This document shows positions 42,509 through 51,609 of a stretch of DNA of 64,000 bases, one piece after another. Both the position numbers and the translations under genes were made by a program. Each line of letters opens with the position of its first letter. Position 1 is the first letter of the stretch. Origin of the DNA: Neolewinella lacunae (GTDB lineage: Bacteria; Bacteroidota; Bacteroidia; Chitinophagales; Saprospiraceae); NCBI RefSeq assembly GCF_014349155.1, contig NZ_JACSIT010000104.1, positions 62,001 through 126,000 on the forward strand. The letters run 5' to 3'. The notes beneath the pieces were generated by a model. The model did not search any database. It was not told where the DNA came from and worked only from the letters and a program-made list of their open reading frames with translations.

Positions 42509-43537
42509 CTAACGGCGCCGAAAATCATCCCTGCCAAGCCGGTATCCAACGCCAATAAAAAAGTGGGCACCGGTACCTTCCTTGTTGCCATAATAGCGGT
42601 AGCGCAGGCCTCCCGTAAAATTGACGGCCGAATAGCGGGCGGTAACGTGCTCGTCGATGATCCCCGGATTTGGCGAGAAACGGCTGAAGCGCCAGGCGAA
42701 ATTGAAGTGCACCCCAGTGTGAAGGCCCCGGTACTGCACCCAACCCTCTTCCAGATCCGGATCAATGCGGTTCGCGGCGTTGAGCGCGCCGTAGGCCAGT
42801 TCTCCACGCACGGAAAGCAAGCCCCGGTCGGTCATCTTCAGGTCGTGATTGACGAGACCACCGACCCAGACGCCAGACGCTGCATCCAAGCGTCCCGGAA
42901 TCGGATCATCGGGGAAAGAACGCTGCTTGCCGTTGAATTCAACTCCCATGGCAAGGGCTGCACCCCAGTGTGGGTTCCAATTTCCACCAATGTACACATC
43001 AAAACCGACACCGCTTTTCAGGTAGCTTCCCGGGGTGCCCAAATGGTTGAGGAAATTGAGGTTAAAATCCAGAAAAACGGCATTGTAATCCTTCACGTAC
43101 TTTTCCGCAAGTTCTTCCCGGCTGATCGGGACAAAGTAATTAAAGAAGAGAATAGAATCCCTACTGGCCACCCGCTGGTAGGCGGGAAATGAGAAGCGGA
43201 TGGAGTAAATACTTTCTACAAAAACGCCTCCCTGTCGGGCCGGGGTGAAATAGGGCAAACTACCGGTAGCGATGGAGAAACTGTCCTGCACGGATTGGTC
43301 AGGAAGGCCGCGGGAGGCCTGCAAAAAGGGTTCGCCCACTTTGTCGATCAGGTAAACCAGTTCAACTTCCTGCCCCGCGAGCGCCTTCCACTGCTCATCC
43401 GTCCATTTAATACTGTAGTAATGCAAGGCCATGCGGGTTACGCTGAACGGTGGCTCGGCCGGTACGTAGGTGGTGTCTTGGGCGTGGACGGTGAGGAAGC
43501 TGCAAAAAAAGACCAAAAATGCGATTAATTTCTTCAT
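42509..43537 (-). CDS. Outer-membrane protein of unknown function
   Basis: A 342-residue protein with signal peptide MKKLIAFLVFFCSFLTVHAQ. The first half resembles a soluble or surface domain (TDEQWKALAGQEVELVYLIDKVGEPFLQASRG, reminiscent of TonB-C-like wording), the second half has barrel-like amphipathic strands and ends in FIGVGYRLG-DDFRRR. I recognise no family. The ATG at 43537 is used because the signal peptide begins there; a start at 43552 would add five residues. It has a plausible promoter at 43569-43576 and is transcribed alone. Confidence 0.65.
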   Translation of the reverse strand: MKKLIAFLVFFCSFLTVHAQDTTYVPAEPPFSVTRMALHYYSIKWTDEQWKALAGQEVELVYLIDKVGEPFLQASRGLPDQSVQDSFSIATGSLPYFTPARQGGVFVESIYSIRFSFPAYQRVASRDSILFFNYFVPISREELAEKYVKDYNAVFLDFNLNFLNHLGTPGSYLKSGVGFDVYIGGNWNPHWGAALAMGVEFNGKQRSFPDDPIPGRLDAASGVWVGGLVNHDLKMTDRGLLSVRGELAYGALNAANRIDPDLEEGWVQYRGLHTGVHFNFAWRFSRFSPNPGIIDEHVTARYSAVNFTGGLRYRYYGNKEGTGAHFFIGVGYRLGRDDFRRR

Positions 43538-43568
43538 GGGGATGACTGGCAAAGAATGGTAGAGATAG

Positions 43569-43576
43569 CAAAAATA
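43569..43576 (-). promoter_or_regulatory. -7 box of the 42509 gene
   Basis: On the minus strand TATTTTTG is a full TAnnTTTG match, 31 bases before the ATG at 43537. Confidence 0.5.
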
Positions 43577-43758
43577 AGCTTAGTCCAGCCGCTTTGGCGT
43601 AGATTGTATGTACCTTTAACAAGGTATTCGTTCAAGGCTGATCTCTTCCACAATTCCCGTTTAGACAAGCGTTTGGCCTTCCGCTTGGAAACCCTGTTTC
43701 GCCAGGCTTTTTAGCAAGGATGGGTAGAAGAGAAATCCAGGATGAAAGCGCAAACCCG

Positions 43759-44379
43759 CTAAACGATCGTACCCTTCATCGCCCACATAAAGCGGCTGGC
43801 GTAGCTCCGGTACGGCCGCCAAGGTTCCGTGACGCGCAGGATTTCTTCGTTGAGTTTCTTGCCCTTCAGGGTGTCCGTATCGATGCCGAAGAGGGTGACG
43901 ATGTTGCGCTTGACGACCAGGTCGTCGAGCGGGAGCAAGTCCGGACGTTTGAGGACGAACATAAGCACCATTTCTACCGTCCACTGCCCGACGCCCTTGA
44001 TGGCGGTCAGTAGGGTGATGATTTCCTCGTCCGTCCACTGCGCCCAGTCGGCGTTGATGAGGCGATGGTCGAGCCAGTACTGCGCCACGTTTTTGAGGTA
44101 CTTGATTTTGGACCAACTCATGCCCGCGGCCCGGATGGCGGCTTCGTCCATTTCCAGGAGCTGCTCGGGGTGAGGGTAGCCGTCGGGGAAGAGCCCGAGG
44201 AAACGCCCGAAGATGGTACTGGCTGCTTTGCCACTCAACTGCTGGAAAGCGATGGAGCGCTGGAGACCGAGGTAGACGTCGCCGCCGTGGTCGGGTCGTT
44301 CGGGGATGACGAGCTGGGCGACGATGGGGGCGATGTTGGGTTCTTTGGCCAGGTGGGCGCGGATGCTGGGGTCTATCAT
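43759..44379 (-). CDS. alkA: DNA-3-methyladenine glycosylase II (AlkA family)
   Basis: A 206-residue HhH-GPD glycosylase that removes alkylated purines from DNA. Seen: helix-hairpin-helix LLTAIKGVGQWTVEMVLMF at residues ~123-141 and the catalytic Asp at residue 152 or 153 (LPLDDLVVKRN). No FeS-binding Cys cluster is present, as expected for AlkA. I start at the ATG at 44379 (MIDPSIRAHL) because this matches the compact ~205-residue family members; the frame is open to 44604 but those 75 residues overlap the leader of the neighbouring plus-strand gene and look unrelated. Gene stands alone and divergent from the Ddl fusion. Confidence 0.88.
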   Translation of the reverse strand: MIDPSIRAHLAKEPNIAPIVAQLVIPERPDHGGDVYLGLQRSIAFQQLSGKAASTIFGRFLGLFPDGYPHPEQLLEMDEAAIRAAGMSWSKIKYLKNVAQYWLDHRLINADWAQWTDEEIITLLTAIKGVGQWTVEMVLMFVLKRPDLLPLDDLVVKRNIVTLFGIDTDTLKGKKLNEEILRVTEPWRPYRSYASRFMWAMKGTIV

Positions 44380-44612
44380 GGGGCAGATTTTGGCAGGTGG
44401 GCCGAACGACTTTCCGTAGGGCAGCATAATGATAGGATGTTTTCCGCGTTCGCAACAAGGGGAAAGCGTTATCGATGCCCCCGAAACAGTAGCCTTGAGG
44501 GGAGTTGCACCGCTAAAATACCCACCCATCTCCCCCAATCTGCCTACCTTCGCCGAATGTTTAGGGACTGGCCATTCCCCACCCCGCTGGATTTTAACGG
44601 ACAAACCAACGT

Positions 44613-47600
44613 ATGAGCATCAAAGTAGGCATCTTCTTCGGTGGCCCCAGCCGCGAGCGGGAAATTTCCTTTGCCGGTGGCCGGACCGTTTACGATAACT
44701 TGGATAAGGAGCTCTTCGAGGCCATCCCCATTTTTGTGGACAGTTTCCGCCGTTGGTATCTGCTCGATTGGCATTACCTCTACCGGGGTACCGTGCGCGA
44801 CTTTTTTCCGCCCATTGACCTGGCCCCTAAGTCGGCCCACGGCTTCCAGGTGTACCAGGAGAGCCTCGGCCCGCTTGATGAACTGTCGCTGGAGGCGATG
44901 GGCCGCCGCGTGGGCCGCCGCATCCGCCGCCACGAATTGCCGGAGCTGATCGATGTTGCTTTCCTGGCCCTCCACGGCGAGTACGGCGAAGACGGGCAGC
45001 TGCAAAAAGAACTTGAGTACGCGGGCATTCCCTACACGGGCAGCGGCGTCCGGGCCAGCGAAATTGGGATGGACAAAGCCCTGCAAAAAGAGCTCATGGC
45101 CAACCTGGGCTTCGCCGCCCCGGCCATCCGCGTGATCACCAAGGGCGACTTTGACGGCTCCCGCGTGACGGAGCACTTCGCCGTCTGCGAGCGCGAGATT
45201 GGCTGGCCGATGGTCGTCCGACCCGCCCGCCAGGGCAGTTCCATTGGCGTCAGCATTCTGGCCCAGAGCGACGGACTCGAAGCCTTTGAACGCTCCGTCA
45301 ACGCCGCCTTCTTCCGCGAGGTGCTGCCCGTCAGCGAATACGAAGCCCGCGACGCCTACGAGCGCCTTGAGTACGTCCGCCAGCTCAGCGACCTGCGCGA
45401 CGGCATCGCCTTCCCCCTCGACGCGCGCCGCGGAGACCACGAGCTGACGCTTTACACCCCGGACGAGCTCTTCGATTACCTCGAAGCGGCAGTAGCTGCC
45501 CCCGGTCAGGACCCCCTGATCGTCTTCACTGGCCACCAGAGCGAGGAGCGCGTCATCGTCGAAAGCTTCATCGACGGCAAGGAATTCAGCTGCATTGTGG
45601 TGCGCACGCCCGAGGGACAGGCCGTCGCGCTGCCGCCCACCGAGATCGTCAAGCCCAGCAACGAGCTCTTCGACTATCGCAGCAAATACATGCCCGGCCG
45701 CAGCCGCAAGGTGACGCCCATCGAGTTGCCTACCGACCGCATCCAGGCCATCCGCGCCGAGTGCGAGCGCCTCTTCACCGAGCTGGGTTTCCAGGTGTAC
45801 GCCCGCATTGACGGCTTCCACACGCCCGGCGGCGGCATCTACCTCAACGACCCGAACACCACCTCGGGCATGATGCCCAGCAGCTTCTTCTTCCACCAGG
45901 CGGCGGAAATTGGCCTCAACCCCAGCCAGTTCCTCACTTTCATCATTCGCACTTCTTTGCGCGAACGCGGGATGCAGTGGGGCGGACCAGGAGCAATGGA
46001 AGTGGCCGACGAACTGGGCCACCAGCTGGATGCCGCCCTCGACGCCCAGCGCGCTGCGGTGACTACCAAAGAACGCATCGCCGTCCTCCTCGGCGGCACC
46101 AGCTTCGAACGCCACATCAGCGTAGAATCCGGCCGCAACGTCTACGAGAAGCTCAGCTCCTCCGAAGGCTACCGCCCCGTGCCCGTCTTCCTGACCGCCG
46201 CCCCCGGCCGACCTGCCGACTGGCAGCTCTACCAACTCCCCATCAACCTGTTGCTGAAGGACAACGCCGACGACATCCGCGACAAAGTAGCCAAGCCGAC
46301 GGAGCACTCCGTGGTGGCCGACATTCGCCTGGCCTGCGCCAGCATCACTGCGCGCTTTGCCGACCCCGACGTCGTTTTCCAGCCCCGGCCCCTTACCTGG
46401 CAGGAACTGCCAGCGCTGGCCGATGGCGTCTTCATCGCCCTTCACGGCCGGCCGGGCGAAGACGGCCAGGTGCAGGCCAAACTGGAACCCCTGGGCCTCT
46501 ACTACAACGGCTCCGGCATTGCCAGCTCGCGCATCACCATCGATAAGTACGCCACGCTGCATACCCTGGCCGACGCCGGTTTGCTGGTCACCCAGCAGTG
46601 GTTGGCCACGGCCGCCGAGTTTGCCGCTGGCCCCGAGGCCTTTTTCGACGCCGTGGAGGCCCGCTTCGGTTACCCCCTGATCGCCAAACCCGTGGACGAC
46701 GGTTGCAGCTCTGCCGTAAAGCTCATCAAGAGCCGCCCGGAACTCCTCGCCTACTGCCACCTCACTTTCCAACCGGCGGGGATGGACACCGCCCGCTGCC
46801 GCCAGCAGATGAAACTGGCCGCCAAAGACGAGTGGCCCATCGGCAAAGACACCATCCTCTTCGAAAAAGCCATCACCGCCGCCGGGGCCGATAAATTCCT
46901 GGAAATTACCGGGGGTATGCTCACCCACCGGGGCGTCGATGGCAACCGCCGCTACGAAGTATTCGAACCCAGCGAAACCCTGGCCGGCGGCGAAGTGCTC
47001 AGCCTGGAAGAAAAATTCCTGGCCGGCGAAGGACAAAACCTCACCCCCGCCCGCCTGGCCACGGACGACTACAGCTACGACTACGTGGCCGGACAAGTCC
47101 GGGCCGATCTGGAACGCGCCGCCCGCGCCGTCGGCATCGAAGGCTACTGCCGCATCGATGCCTTCGTCCGCGTCTTCGCCGATGGCCGCGTAGAGACCAT
47201 TCCCATTGAGATCAACAGCCTGCCGGGGATGACCCCCGCCACGGCCATTTTTCACCAGGCCGCCCTCGCTGGCTACCAACCCGCTGAATTCATCGACCGC
47301 ATCCTCCAATACGGCAAAAGCCGCCGCGACACTGCTCCGGCTGCGCCCACCCCGCCTGCCGCGGCCCCCCAACCTGCGCCGGTTCCGGCGGCCGTTACCG
47401 TAAGTGCCGCTACGACTCCCCAAGCCACCGAGGTCGTCTTTACGGACGCTGCTCCTGAAGAGACGTCCCCGGCACCTGCGCTCAGCGCCCCCTACCAGCC
47501 GCCCCGCCCCGCTTATGATGCCCCGCCGGATCGTAGTCCGCTACCCCGCCGGGAAGGACTGCTGAACAGCACCATAGCGCTGTTCAAAAGCAGCTACTTC

Positions 47601-48356
47601 TGGAAAAACGCCGGCGCGGCGCTGGTCTTTCTGCTGCTCTGCTTCCTGGTGCTGCGGGTGGGCCTGAACTGGTACACCTCCCACGGAAAAAGTACCGAAC
47701 TGCCCAATTTTGTGGGCATGATGCGTACCGACGCAGAAGACCTGGGCGATAAAATGGGCCTGAAAATCGAGTTCGAAAAAGGACCTTTCGACCCCAACCG
47801 CCCCGCCGGCGAAGTGGTGCTCCAACACCCTAAGGCGGGCAGCGGCGTGAAGAAAAACCGCTCGATCTTCCTGACCATTCTCAACGACGAGGCCCCGCTG
47901 ATCCGCCTCCCGTCGCTGGTGGGCAACTACGACTACACGAACTACTCCGACCGCATTGCGGCCATCGGCCACATCAAATCCCGCATCCGCGAGCAAGTCT
48001 ACGACCCCAAACAGGAAGAAAACTCCATCCTTTATCTCTACGACGGCGAACGTAAGGTGACCGACGCCGACCTGCGCGCCGGCTACGAAGTGAAGCAGGG
48101 CAGTACCCTCGATTTTGTGGTCACCGTTCGCCAAACCGGCGAGGTAGAGGTGCCCGACATCAGATGCCAGCAATTTGGGGTGGTGGAATTCCAGCTGGAT
48201 GCCTCCAACCTGCTGGTGGGCACCATCCACGGCGACGTGGCCAACCGCGCCGAAGCCTACGTGGTGCGCACCGAGCCAGCCGGGGGTAAGATGGTGCCGG
48301 TGGGCTCAAAATTTGACATCTACCTCTCCGACGCGCTGCCCGACGGCTGTGAGTAA
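44613..48356 (+). CDS. Tandem D-Ala-D-Ala ligase fused to a membrane anchor and PASTA domains
   Basis: A 1247-residue fusion. Residues 1-~460 form a first Ddl-type ATP-grasp ligase (FFGGPSREREISFAGGRTV; ALHGEYGEDG; ARQGSSIGVS; FDYRSKYMPG; ARIDGFHTPGGGIYLNDPNTTSGM). Residues ~488-900 are a second (LLGGTSFERHISVESG; ALHGRPGEDGQ; DDGCSSAV; RIDAFV; IEINSLPGMTP). A Pro/Ala linker (~905-990), one membrane helix (~998-1020) and three PASTA-like domains (from TELPNFVGMM, IRLPSLVGNY, VEVPDIRC) follow. Copy 1 keeps the Ddl Tyr/Lys loop but has Asp where the metal Glu is usual; copy 2 keeps E-x-N but lacks the FDYxxKY loop. The ligases would be cytoplasmic and PASTA periplasmic. Likely makes D-Ala-D-Ala for peptidoglycan; coupling to wall sensing is inference. 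Confidence 0.88.
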   Translation: MSIKVGIFFGGPSREREISFAGGRTVYDNLDKELFEAIPIFVDSFRRWYLLDWHYLYRGTVRDFFPPIDLAPKSAHGFQVYQESLGPLDELSLEAMGRRVGRRIRRHELPELIDVAFLALHGEYGEDGQLQKELEYAGIPYTGSGVRASEIGMDKALQKELMANLGFAAPAIRVITKGDFDGSRVTEHFAVCEREIGWPMVVRPARQGSSIGVSILAQSDGLEAFERSVNAAFFREVLPVSEYEARDAYERLEYVRQLSDLRDGIAFPLDARRGDHELTLYTPDELFDYLEAAVAAPGQDPLIVFTGHQSEERVIVESFIDGKEFSCIVVRTPEGQAVALPPTEIVKPSNELFDYRSKYMPGRSRKVTPIELPTDRIQAIRAECERLFTELGFQVYARIDGFHTPGGGIYLNDPNTTSGMMPSSFFFHQAAEIGLNPSQFLTFIIRTSLRERGMQWGGPGAMEVADELGHQLDAALDAQRAAVTTKERIAVLLGGTSFERHISVESGRNVYEKLSSSEGYRPVPVFLTAAPGRPADWQLYQLPINLLLKDNADDIRDKVAKPTEHSVVADIRLACASITARFADPDVVFQPRPLTWQELPALADGVFIALHGRPGEDGQVQAKLEPLGLYYNGSGIASSRITIDKYATLHTLADAGLLVTQQWLATAAEFAAGPEAFFDAVEARFGYPLIAKPVDDGCSSAVKLIKSRPELLAYCHLTFQPAGMDTARCRQQMKLAAKDEWPIGKDTILFEKAITAAGADKFLEITGGMLTHRGVDGNRRYEVFEPSETLAGGEVLSLEEKFLAGEGQNLTPARLATDDYSYDYVAGQVRADLERAARAVGIEGYCRIDAFVRVFADGRVETIPIEINSLPGMTPATAIFHQAALAGYQPAEFIDRILQYGKSRRDTAPAAPTPPAAAPQPAPVPAAVTVSAATTPQATEVVFTDAAPEETSPAPALSAPYQPPRPAYDAPPDRSPLPRREGLLNSTIALFKSSYFWKNAGAALVFLLLCFLVLRVGLNWYTSHGKSTELPNFVGMMRTDAEDLGDKMGLKIEFEKGPFDPNRPAGEVVLQHPKAGSGVKKNRSIFLTILNDEAPLIRLPSLVGNYDYTNYSDRIAAIGHIKSRIREQVYDPKQEENSILYLYDGERKVTDADLRAGYEVKQGSTLDFVVTVRQTGEVEVPDIRCQQFGVVEFQLDASNLLVGTIHGDVANRAEAYVVRTEPAGGKMVPVGSKFDIYLSDALPDGCE
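47472..47490 (-). repeat. Divergent dispersed repeat copy in the Pro-rich linker
   Basis: GCACCTGCG-CTCA-GCGCCC, a reverse-oriented copy with an extra base, encoding PAPALSAP between ligase and membrane helix. Could be chance similarity in a Pro/Ala-rich stretch. Confidence 0.4.
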
Positions 48357-48475
48357 AGATGGGTGGGAGGAATTTGGTCCGCTGACCGACCGCTGAGGTC
48401 CTACCCAGCGCATTAGGGACGATCGAGCGGTTGTTACAGCAACGGCCCGCCCCGCAGTGCGGCACGATCAGGGGC

Positions 48476-48509
48476 AAAACGTACACCAAAGCGCGCGGGT
48501 GTGCGTTTT
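48476..48509 (+). terminator. Terminator after the Ddl-PASTA gene
   Basis: AAAACGTACACC (48476-48487) pairs with GGTGTGCGTTTT (48498-48509) with a single G-T pair, 10-base loop. A second hairpin, CCCCGGG/CCCGGGG (48550-48572), lies nearer the next gene. The rest of the 270-base gap shows no gene. Confidence 0.6.
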
Positions 48510-48628
48510 AAGGCATGCTGTGTAAGCTCGGCTGACACAGTTTTCCAAACCCCGGGGTGCCCCTTCCCGGGGTGGATCTGGCGGTGCCGGAACTTCGGTT
48601 TTGGTGGCGCGATAAGCAAGTGAATCAA

Positions 48629-51106
48629 ATGAACGTAAGACTACTCTTGCCAGCCCTTTTGCTCGGGCTGGGTTTTTCTCCCCTCTTCGCCCAGGAATTT
48701 CGGCCCTTGGCTGGCTACGATCAATTGCAACCCGCTGCGGAGGCCAAGGCCCCGCCGGTGGTGGAGAAGCGGGTGTGCAGCACGTTTGATCTGGAAGGCA
48801 TCACGCTGCTGGCACCGGGAGAAAATCTGGAGTTGCGGGCGGGCCTCGATACCACGGGGCTGGGCGATAAGCTCGTCTTCGGCTGCGAGGGTTGTGCGGA
48901 CGCCAGCGGGGGCATTGCCACTTTCCGGCTGGATACTTTGCGGTATGGCGCGGCCTCAGGTGCAGTGCAAGAACTGGATACGCTCGTCCTTTCCGTCTGC
49001 AACCAAGCTGGCGACTGTGCGGAGCCACTGACCGTAATCGTGCTGGTGCAAAGGGCGGGTAGGACCATCGAACTGGGTGACCAGGCGGTCGACCCCGGTG
49101 GCGTTGCCAACGTGGTGGTGCCCCCGGCGGACCTCCCCGGCGGAGCCTTTTGCCGCAGCATTGCCGGTTGCGCACCCACCTACCCGGGGCGCGGGCAGGA
49201 TTTTTACTTCCTCAACGGGTTTGAAAACAATAACAACTTCCGCTACTTCGCCACCCGCTACGGTGGGACGGACGCGGTTTGCGTTACCGTTTGCAACGAG
49301 CTGGGACTCTGCGACGTGTACCGAAGCACCTTTACCGTGACCCGGAATACGACGGATTTGCCCTTTTTCGATGACTTCAGCTACGGTGGTTTCCGGCCAG
49401 CCGAAGACCTGTGGCAAGACGAAGACGTACTGATCAACCGCAACTTTGCCATCAACCCGCCGTCCGTGGGCGTGGCCACCTTCGACGCGGTCAACAGCCA
49501 GGGCGCGCCCTACACGGCCACGGGGACGTCGCTGGCGTCCTTCCGCGACTTCCTGACCTCCACGCCCATCGACTTGCAGGGGGCGGCGAATACGGCGCTT
49601 AACTTTTACCTCCAGCCCCGGGGCCTGGGCAACCGGCCGGAGCGGCAGGACAGCTTCGTGGTGCAGTTCCTCACCCCGGCGGGCAACTGGAACACCGTTT
49701 TCAGTGTGCCGGGCATGCCCACTACCGAAGGCAACAACTCCGATCGCCCCTTCATCGGCTACACTATTCCCGTAGGACCGGAGTACCAGTACTTCGGCTT
49801 CCAGTTCCGCTTCGCCTCCAAGAGTACCGAGCAGGGGGCGGTGGATATGTGGCATTTGGATTATGTGAAGTTGGACAACCTCTCCAATACCCTCATCACC
49901 CAAGACATGGCCTTTGTCAATCCGCCCGAAGGCATCCTGGAACCCTATACGGCCTTGCCGATCCGGCAGTACCAGGCGGCGGGTAACGACTTGTTGCGGG
50001 ACAGTTTCCGGCTGGCGGTGTACAACTTGCGCAACGACATTACGCCGATGAGCTCGGGCAATCTGGTCATCAGCACGGGCAGCGGACAGGCCATTACCTC
50101 GGGGGGCTTGCTTTCACCGGAGCTTTTTGGCGGGGCAACTGGCTTTGCGCCTCAGGCTTATGACTTCCGGGCGATGGACTTCCGTGGCTGGAACGGCTTT
50201 GCCGACCTCTCCGCTTTCCTGGCGGGTCTGGACAGTGCCGCGCCGCCGTTTAAGGTCCGGACGAGCTACCGGATGATCGTAGATACCGAAGACCGCAGTT
50301 TCGCCCCCGGCATCGTACAAAACGACACCGTCAGCACCCTCACCTGTTTTGACGAGTTCATGGCTTACGACGACGGCACCGCCGAGGTAACCCTGGAAGG
50401 GCAGGAAGGCACCGTGATTTTGCAGCAGTTTGACGCGTTTGTGCCCGATATGCTGGTGGGCCTGCGCATCCGCATTCCGCGGGGGCTCGGCGGACTGGGC
50501 GATCAGCCACTGCGGCTGGTGGTGTACACCGGCGATACCGTGCCCGTGACCCGGATCTACGAAGAAGACTTCCCGATCCTCTACGCTGAATCCTTCAACC
50601 GCGACACGCTGCAGGGGTACACGACCTACTTGTTTGAGGAGCGACTGGACCTGCCCGTGGGTCGTTTCTTCGTGGGCTGGGAACAGCAGCGGGCCAACCG
50701 CAACATTGGCATTGGCTTTGACCGCAACAACCAACCGGAGAACGTGCAGTGGTTCGATTTTGGCAATGGCTGGCAGCGCCTGACGGGGACGACGCGCGGG
50801 GCCATCATGGTCCGGCCCCTCCTGGCTGGCTTCGACGATTTCCAGACGAGCGTTTCCACGCCTACGCCCCCGACGGAGTTGGTAACGGTATACCCCAACC
50901 CGACCAGCGGAACCCTGCACCTGCGGCCGCGCCCCGGAACCCATCTGTATTCCCTGGAAGTTCGCCTCTACACCGCAAATGGCAGCCTCCTGCGGACCCA
51001 GCGGGGTACCGCGCAGCTTGCCCTGGATGACCTGCCTGCGGGCCTCTACCTCCTGCAAGTCAGCGACGGGCAGCAGCGCAGCCACCACAAAATCATCCGC
51101 CGCTAA
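48629..51106 (+). CDS. Secreted protein with T9SS type A sorting domain
   Basis: An 825-residue protein with signal peptide (LLLPALLLGLGFSPLFAQ). It begins with Cys-containing modules (CSTFDLEGITLLAPGENLELRAG; VCNQAGDC; VCNELGLCDVY), then a stretch FFDDFSYGGFRPAEDLWQDEDVLINRNFAINPPSVGVATFDAVN that I have seen in Bacteroidota secreted proteins, and beta-rich regions to residue ~740. The end (VYPNPTSGTLHL, LALDDLPAGLYLLQV, KIIRR) is a type A sorting domain. No enzyme motif is recognised. Start chosen at ATG 48629; the frame is open to 48557. Two dispersed-repeat copies lie inside (48947 and 50917). Confidence 0.82.
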   Translation: MNVRLLLPALLLGLGFSPLFAQEFRPLAGYDQLQPAAEAKAPPVVEKRVCSTFDLEGITLLAPGENLELRAGLDTTGLGDKLVFGCEGCADASGGIATFRLDTLRYGAASGAVQELDTLVLSVCNQAGDCAEPLTVIVLVQRAGRTIELGDQAVDPGGVANVVVPPADLPGGAFCRSIAGCAPTYPGRGQDFYFLNGFENNNNFRYFATRYGGTDAVCVTVCNELGLCDVYRSTFTVTRNTTDLPFFDDFSYGGFRPAEDLWQDEDVLINRNFAINPPSVGVATFDAVNSQGAPYTATGTSLASFRDFLTSTPIDLQGAANTALNFYLQPRGLGNRPERQDSFVVQFLTPAGNWNTVFSVPGMPTTEGNNSDRPFIGYTIPVGPEYQYFGFQFRFASKSTEQGAVDMWHLDYVKLDNLSNTLITQDMAFVNPPEGILEPYTALPIRQYQAAGNDLLRDSFRLAVYNLRNDITPMSSGNLVISTGSGQAITSGGLLSPELFGGATGFAPQAYDFRAMDFRGWNGFADLSAFLAGLDSAAPPFKVRTSYRMIVDTEDRSFAPGIVQNDTVSTLTCFDEFMAYDDGTAEVTLEGQEGTVILQQFDAFVPDMLVGLRIRIPRGLGGLGDQPLRLVVYTGDTVPVTRIYEEDFPILYAESFNRDTLQGYTTYLFEERLDLPVGRFFVGWEQQRANRNIGIGFDRNNQPENVQWFDFGNGWQRLTGTTRGAIMVRPLLAGFDDFQTSVSTPTPPTELVTVYPNPTSGTLHLRPRPGTHLYSLEVRLYTANGSLLRTQRGTAQLALDDLPAGLYLLQVSDGQQRSHHKIIRR
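48947..48963 (+). repeat. Possible dispersed repeat copy inside the T9SS gene
   Basis: GGCGCGGCCTCAGGTGC differs at one position from the family core; encodes GAASGAV. Confidence 0.45.
50917..50934 (-). repeat. Dispersed repeat copy at the T9SS sorting domain
   Basis: Exact GCACCTGCGGCCGCGCCC, reading HLRPRPG inside the C-terminal sorting domain right after the PNPTSGTL strand. Confidence 0.75.
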
Positions 51107-51156
51107 TCCATTTCCCGCCCTGCGGTGTTGAAGGGGATCAAAACGACGAAACGAAT

Positions 51157-51453
51157 ATGGACGCAAGCATTCAGGAACTCAAAGAGCGCGAAGCCGAGGG
51201 CAAAAAAGATTACGTCTTGCTGGACGTGCGCGAAGACTACGAGCGCGAGGAATTCAACATCGGTGGCATCCACATCCCGTTGGGCAATCTGATGGCCTCG
51301 TTCGATAAACTGGCCGCCCACAAGAACAGCGAAATGATCGTGTACTGCCGCAGCGGCAAGCGTTCGGCCATGGCCCAGGAGTTGCTCCGGCAGTCGGGCT
51401 TCACCAACGTTCGTAACCTGGAAGGGGGGATGTTGGCCTGGTTGGCGGAGTAG
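51157..51453 (+). CDS. Rhodanese-like sulfurtransferase
   Basis: A 98-residue single-domain rhodanese. LLDVREDYEREEFNIGGIHIPLGNL is the family N-terminal block, and VYCRSGKRSAMAQELL holds the catalytic Cys (residue 64) and the six-residue active-site loop CRSGKR, of the size that fits sulfur transfer rather than arsenate/phosphatase loops. The C terminus NLEGGMLAW is typical. Probably moves persulfide sulfur in the cytoplasm (GlpE-like). No neighbour points to a specific pathway. Confidence 0.92.
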   Translation: MDASIQELKEREAEGKKDYVLLDVREDYEREEFNIGGIHIPLGNLMASFDKLAAHKNSEMIVYCRSGKRSAMAQELLRQSGFTNVRNLEGGMLAWLAE

Positions 51454-51573
51454 GGCCACCGGGCCGGAGAGGTGCCAGGTTTTTAAAAAAATTAGGATAA
51501 CTAAAAATTAACATCCCGCAGCAAGCCAAAACAATTCTCGCCACGTCTGTTGTATCTGTACCCAAGATATTAT

Positions 51574-51591
51574 GGGCAAGAATTCTTGCCC
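51574..51591. promoter_or_regulatory. Perfect 18-bp palindrome before a TonB receptor gene
   Basis: GGGCAAGAATTCTTGCCC is a perfect inverted repeat ending 18 bases before the receptor ATG. Its position suits an operator or a mRNA hairpin over the ribosome entry site; the regulator is unknown. Confidence 0.5.
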
Positions 51592-51609
51592 CCGAAGAAC
51601 CAAAGACCT

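Noticed and set aside
44380-44604. 75-residue N-terminal extension of AlkA
   Set aside because: It does not resemble the family and overlaps the leader of the divergent Ddl gene; the ATG at 44379 gives a normal-sized enzyme.
48434-48628. Small minus-strand frame between the Ddl fusion and the T9SS gene
   Set aside because: It runs through two hairpins and has no recognisable product; the region looks like terminator and leader.
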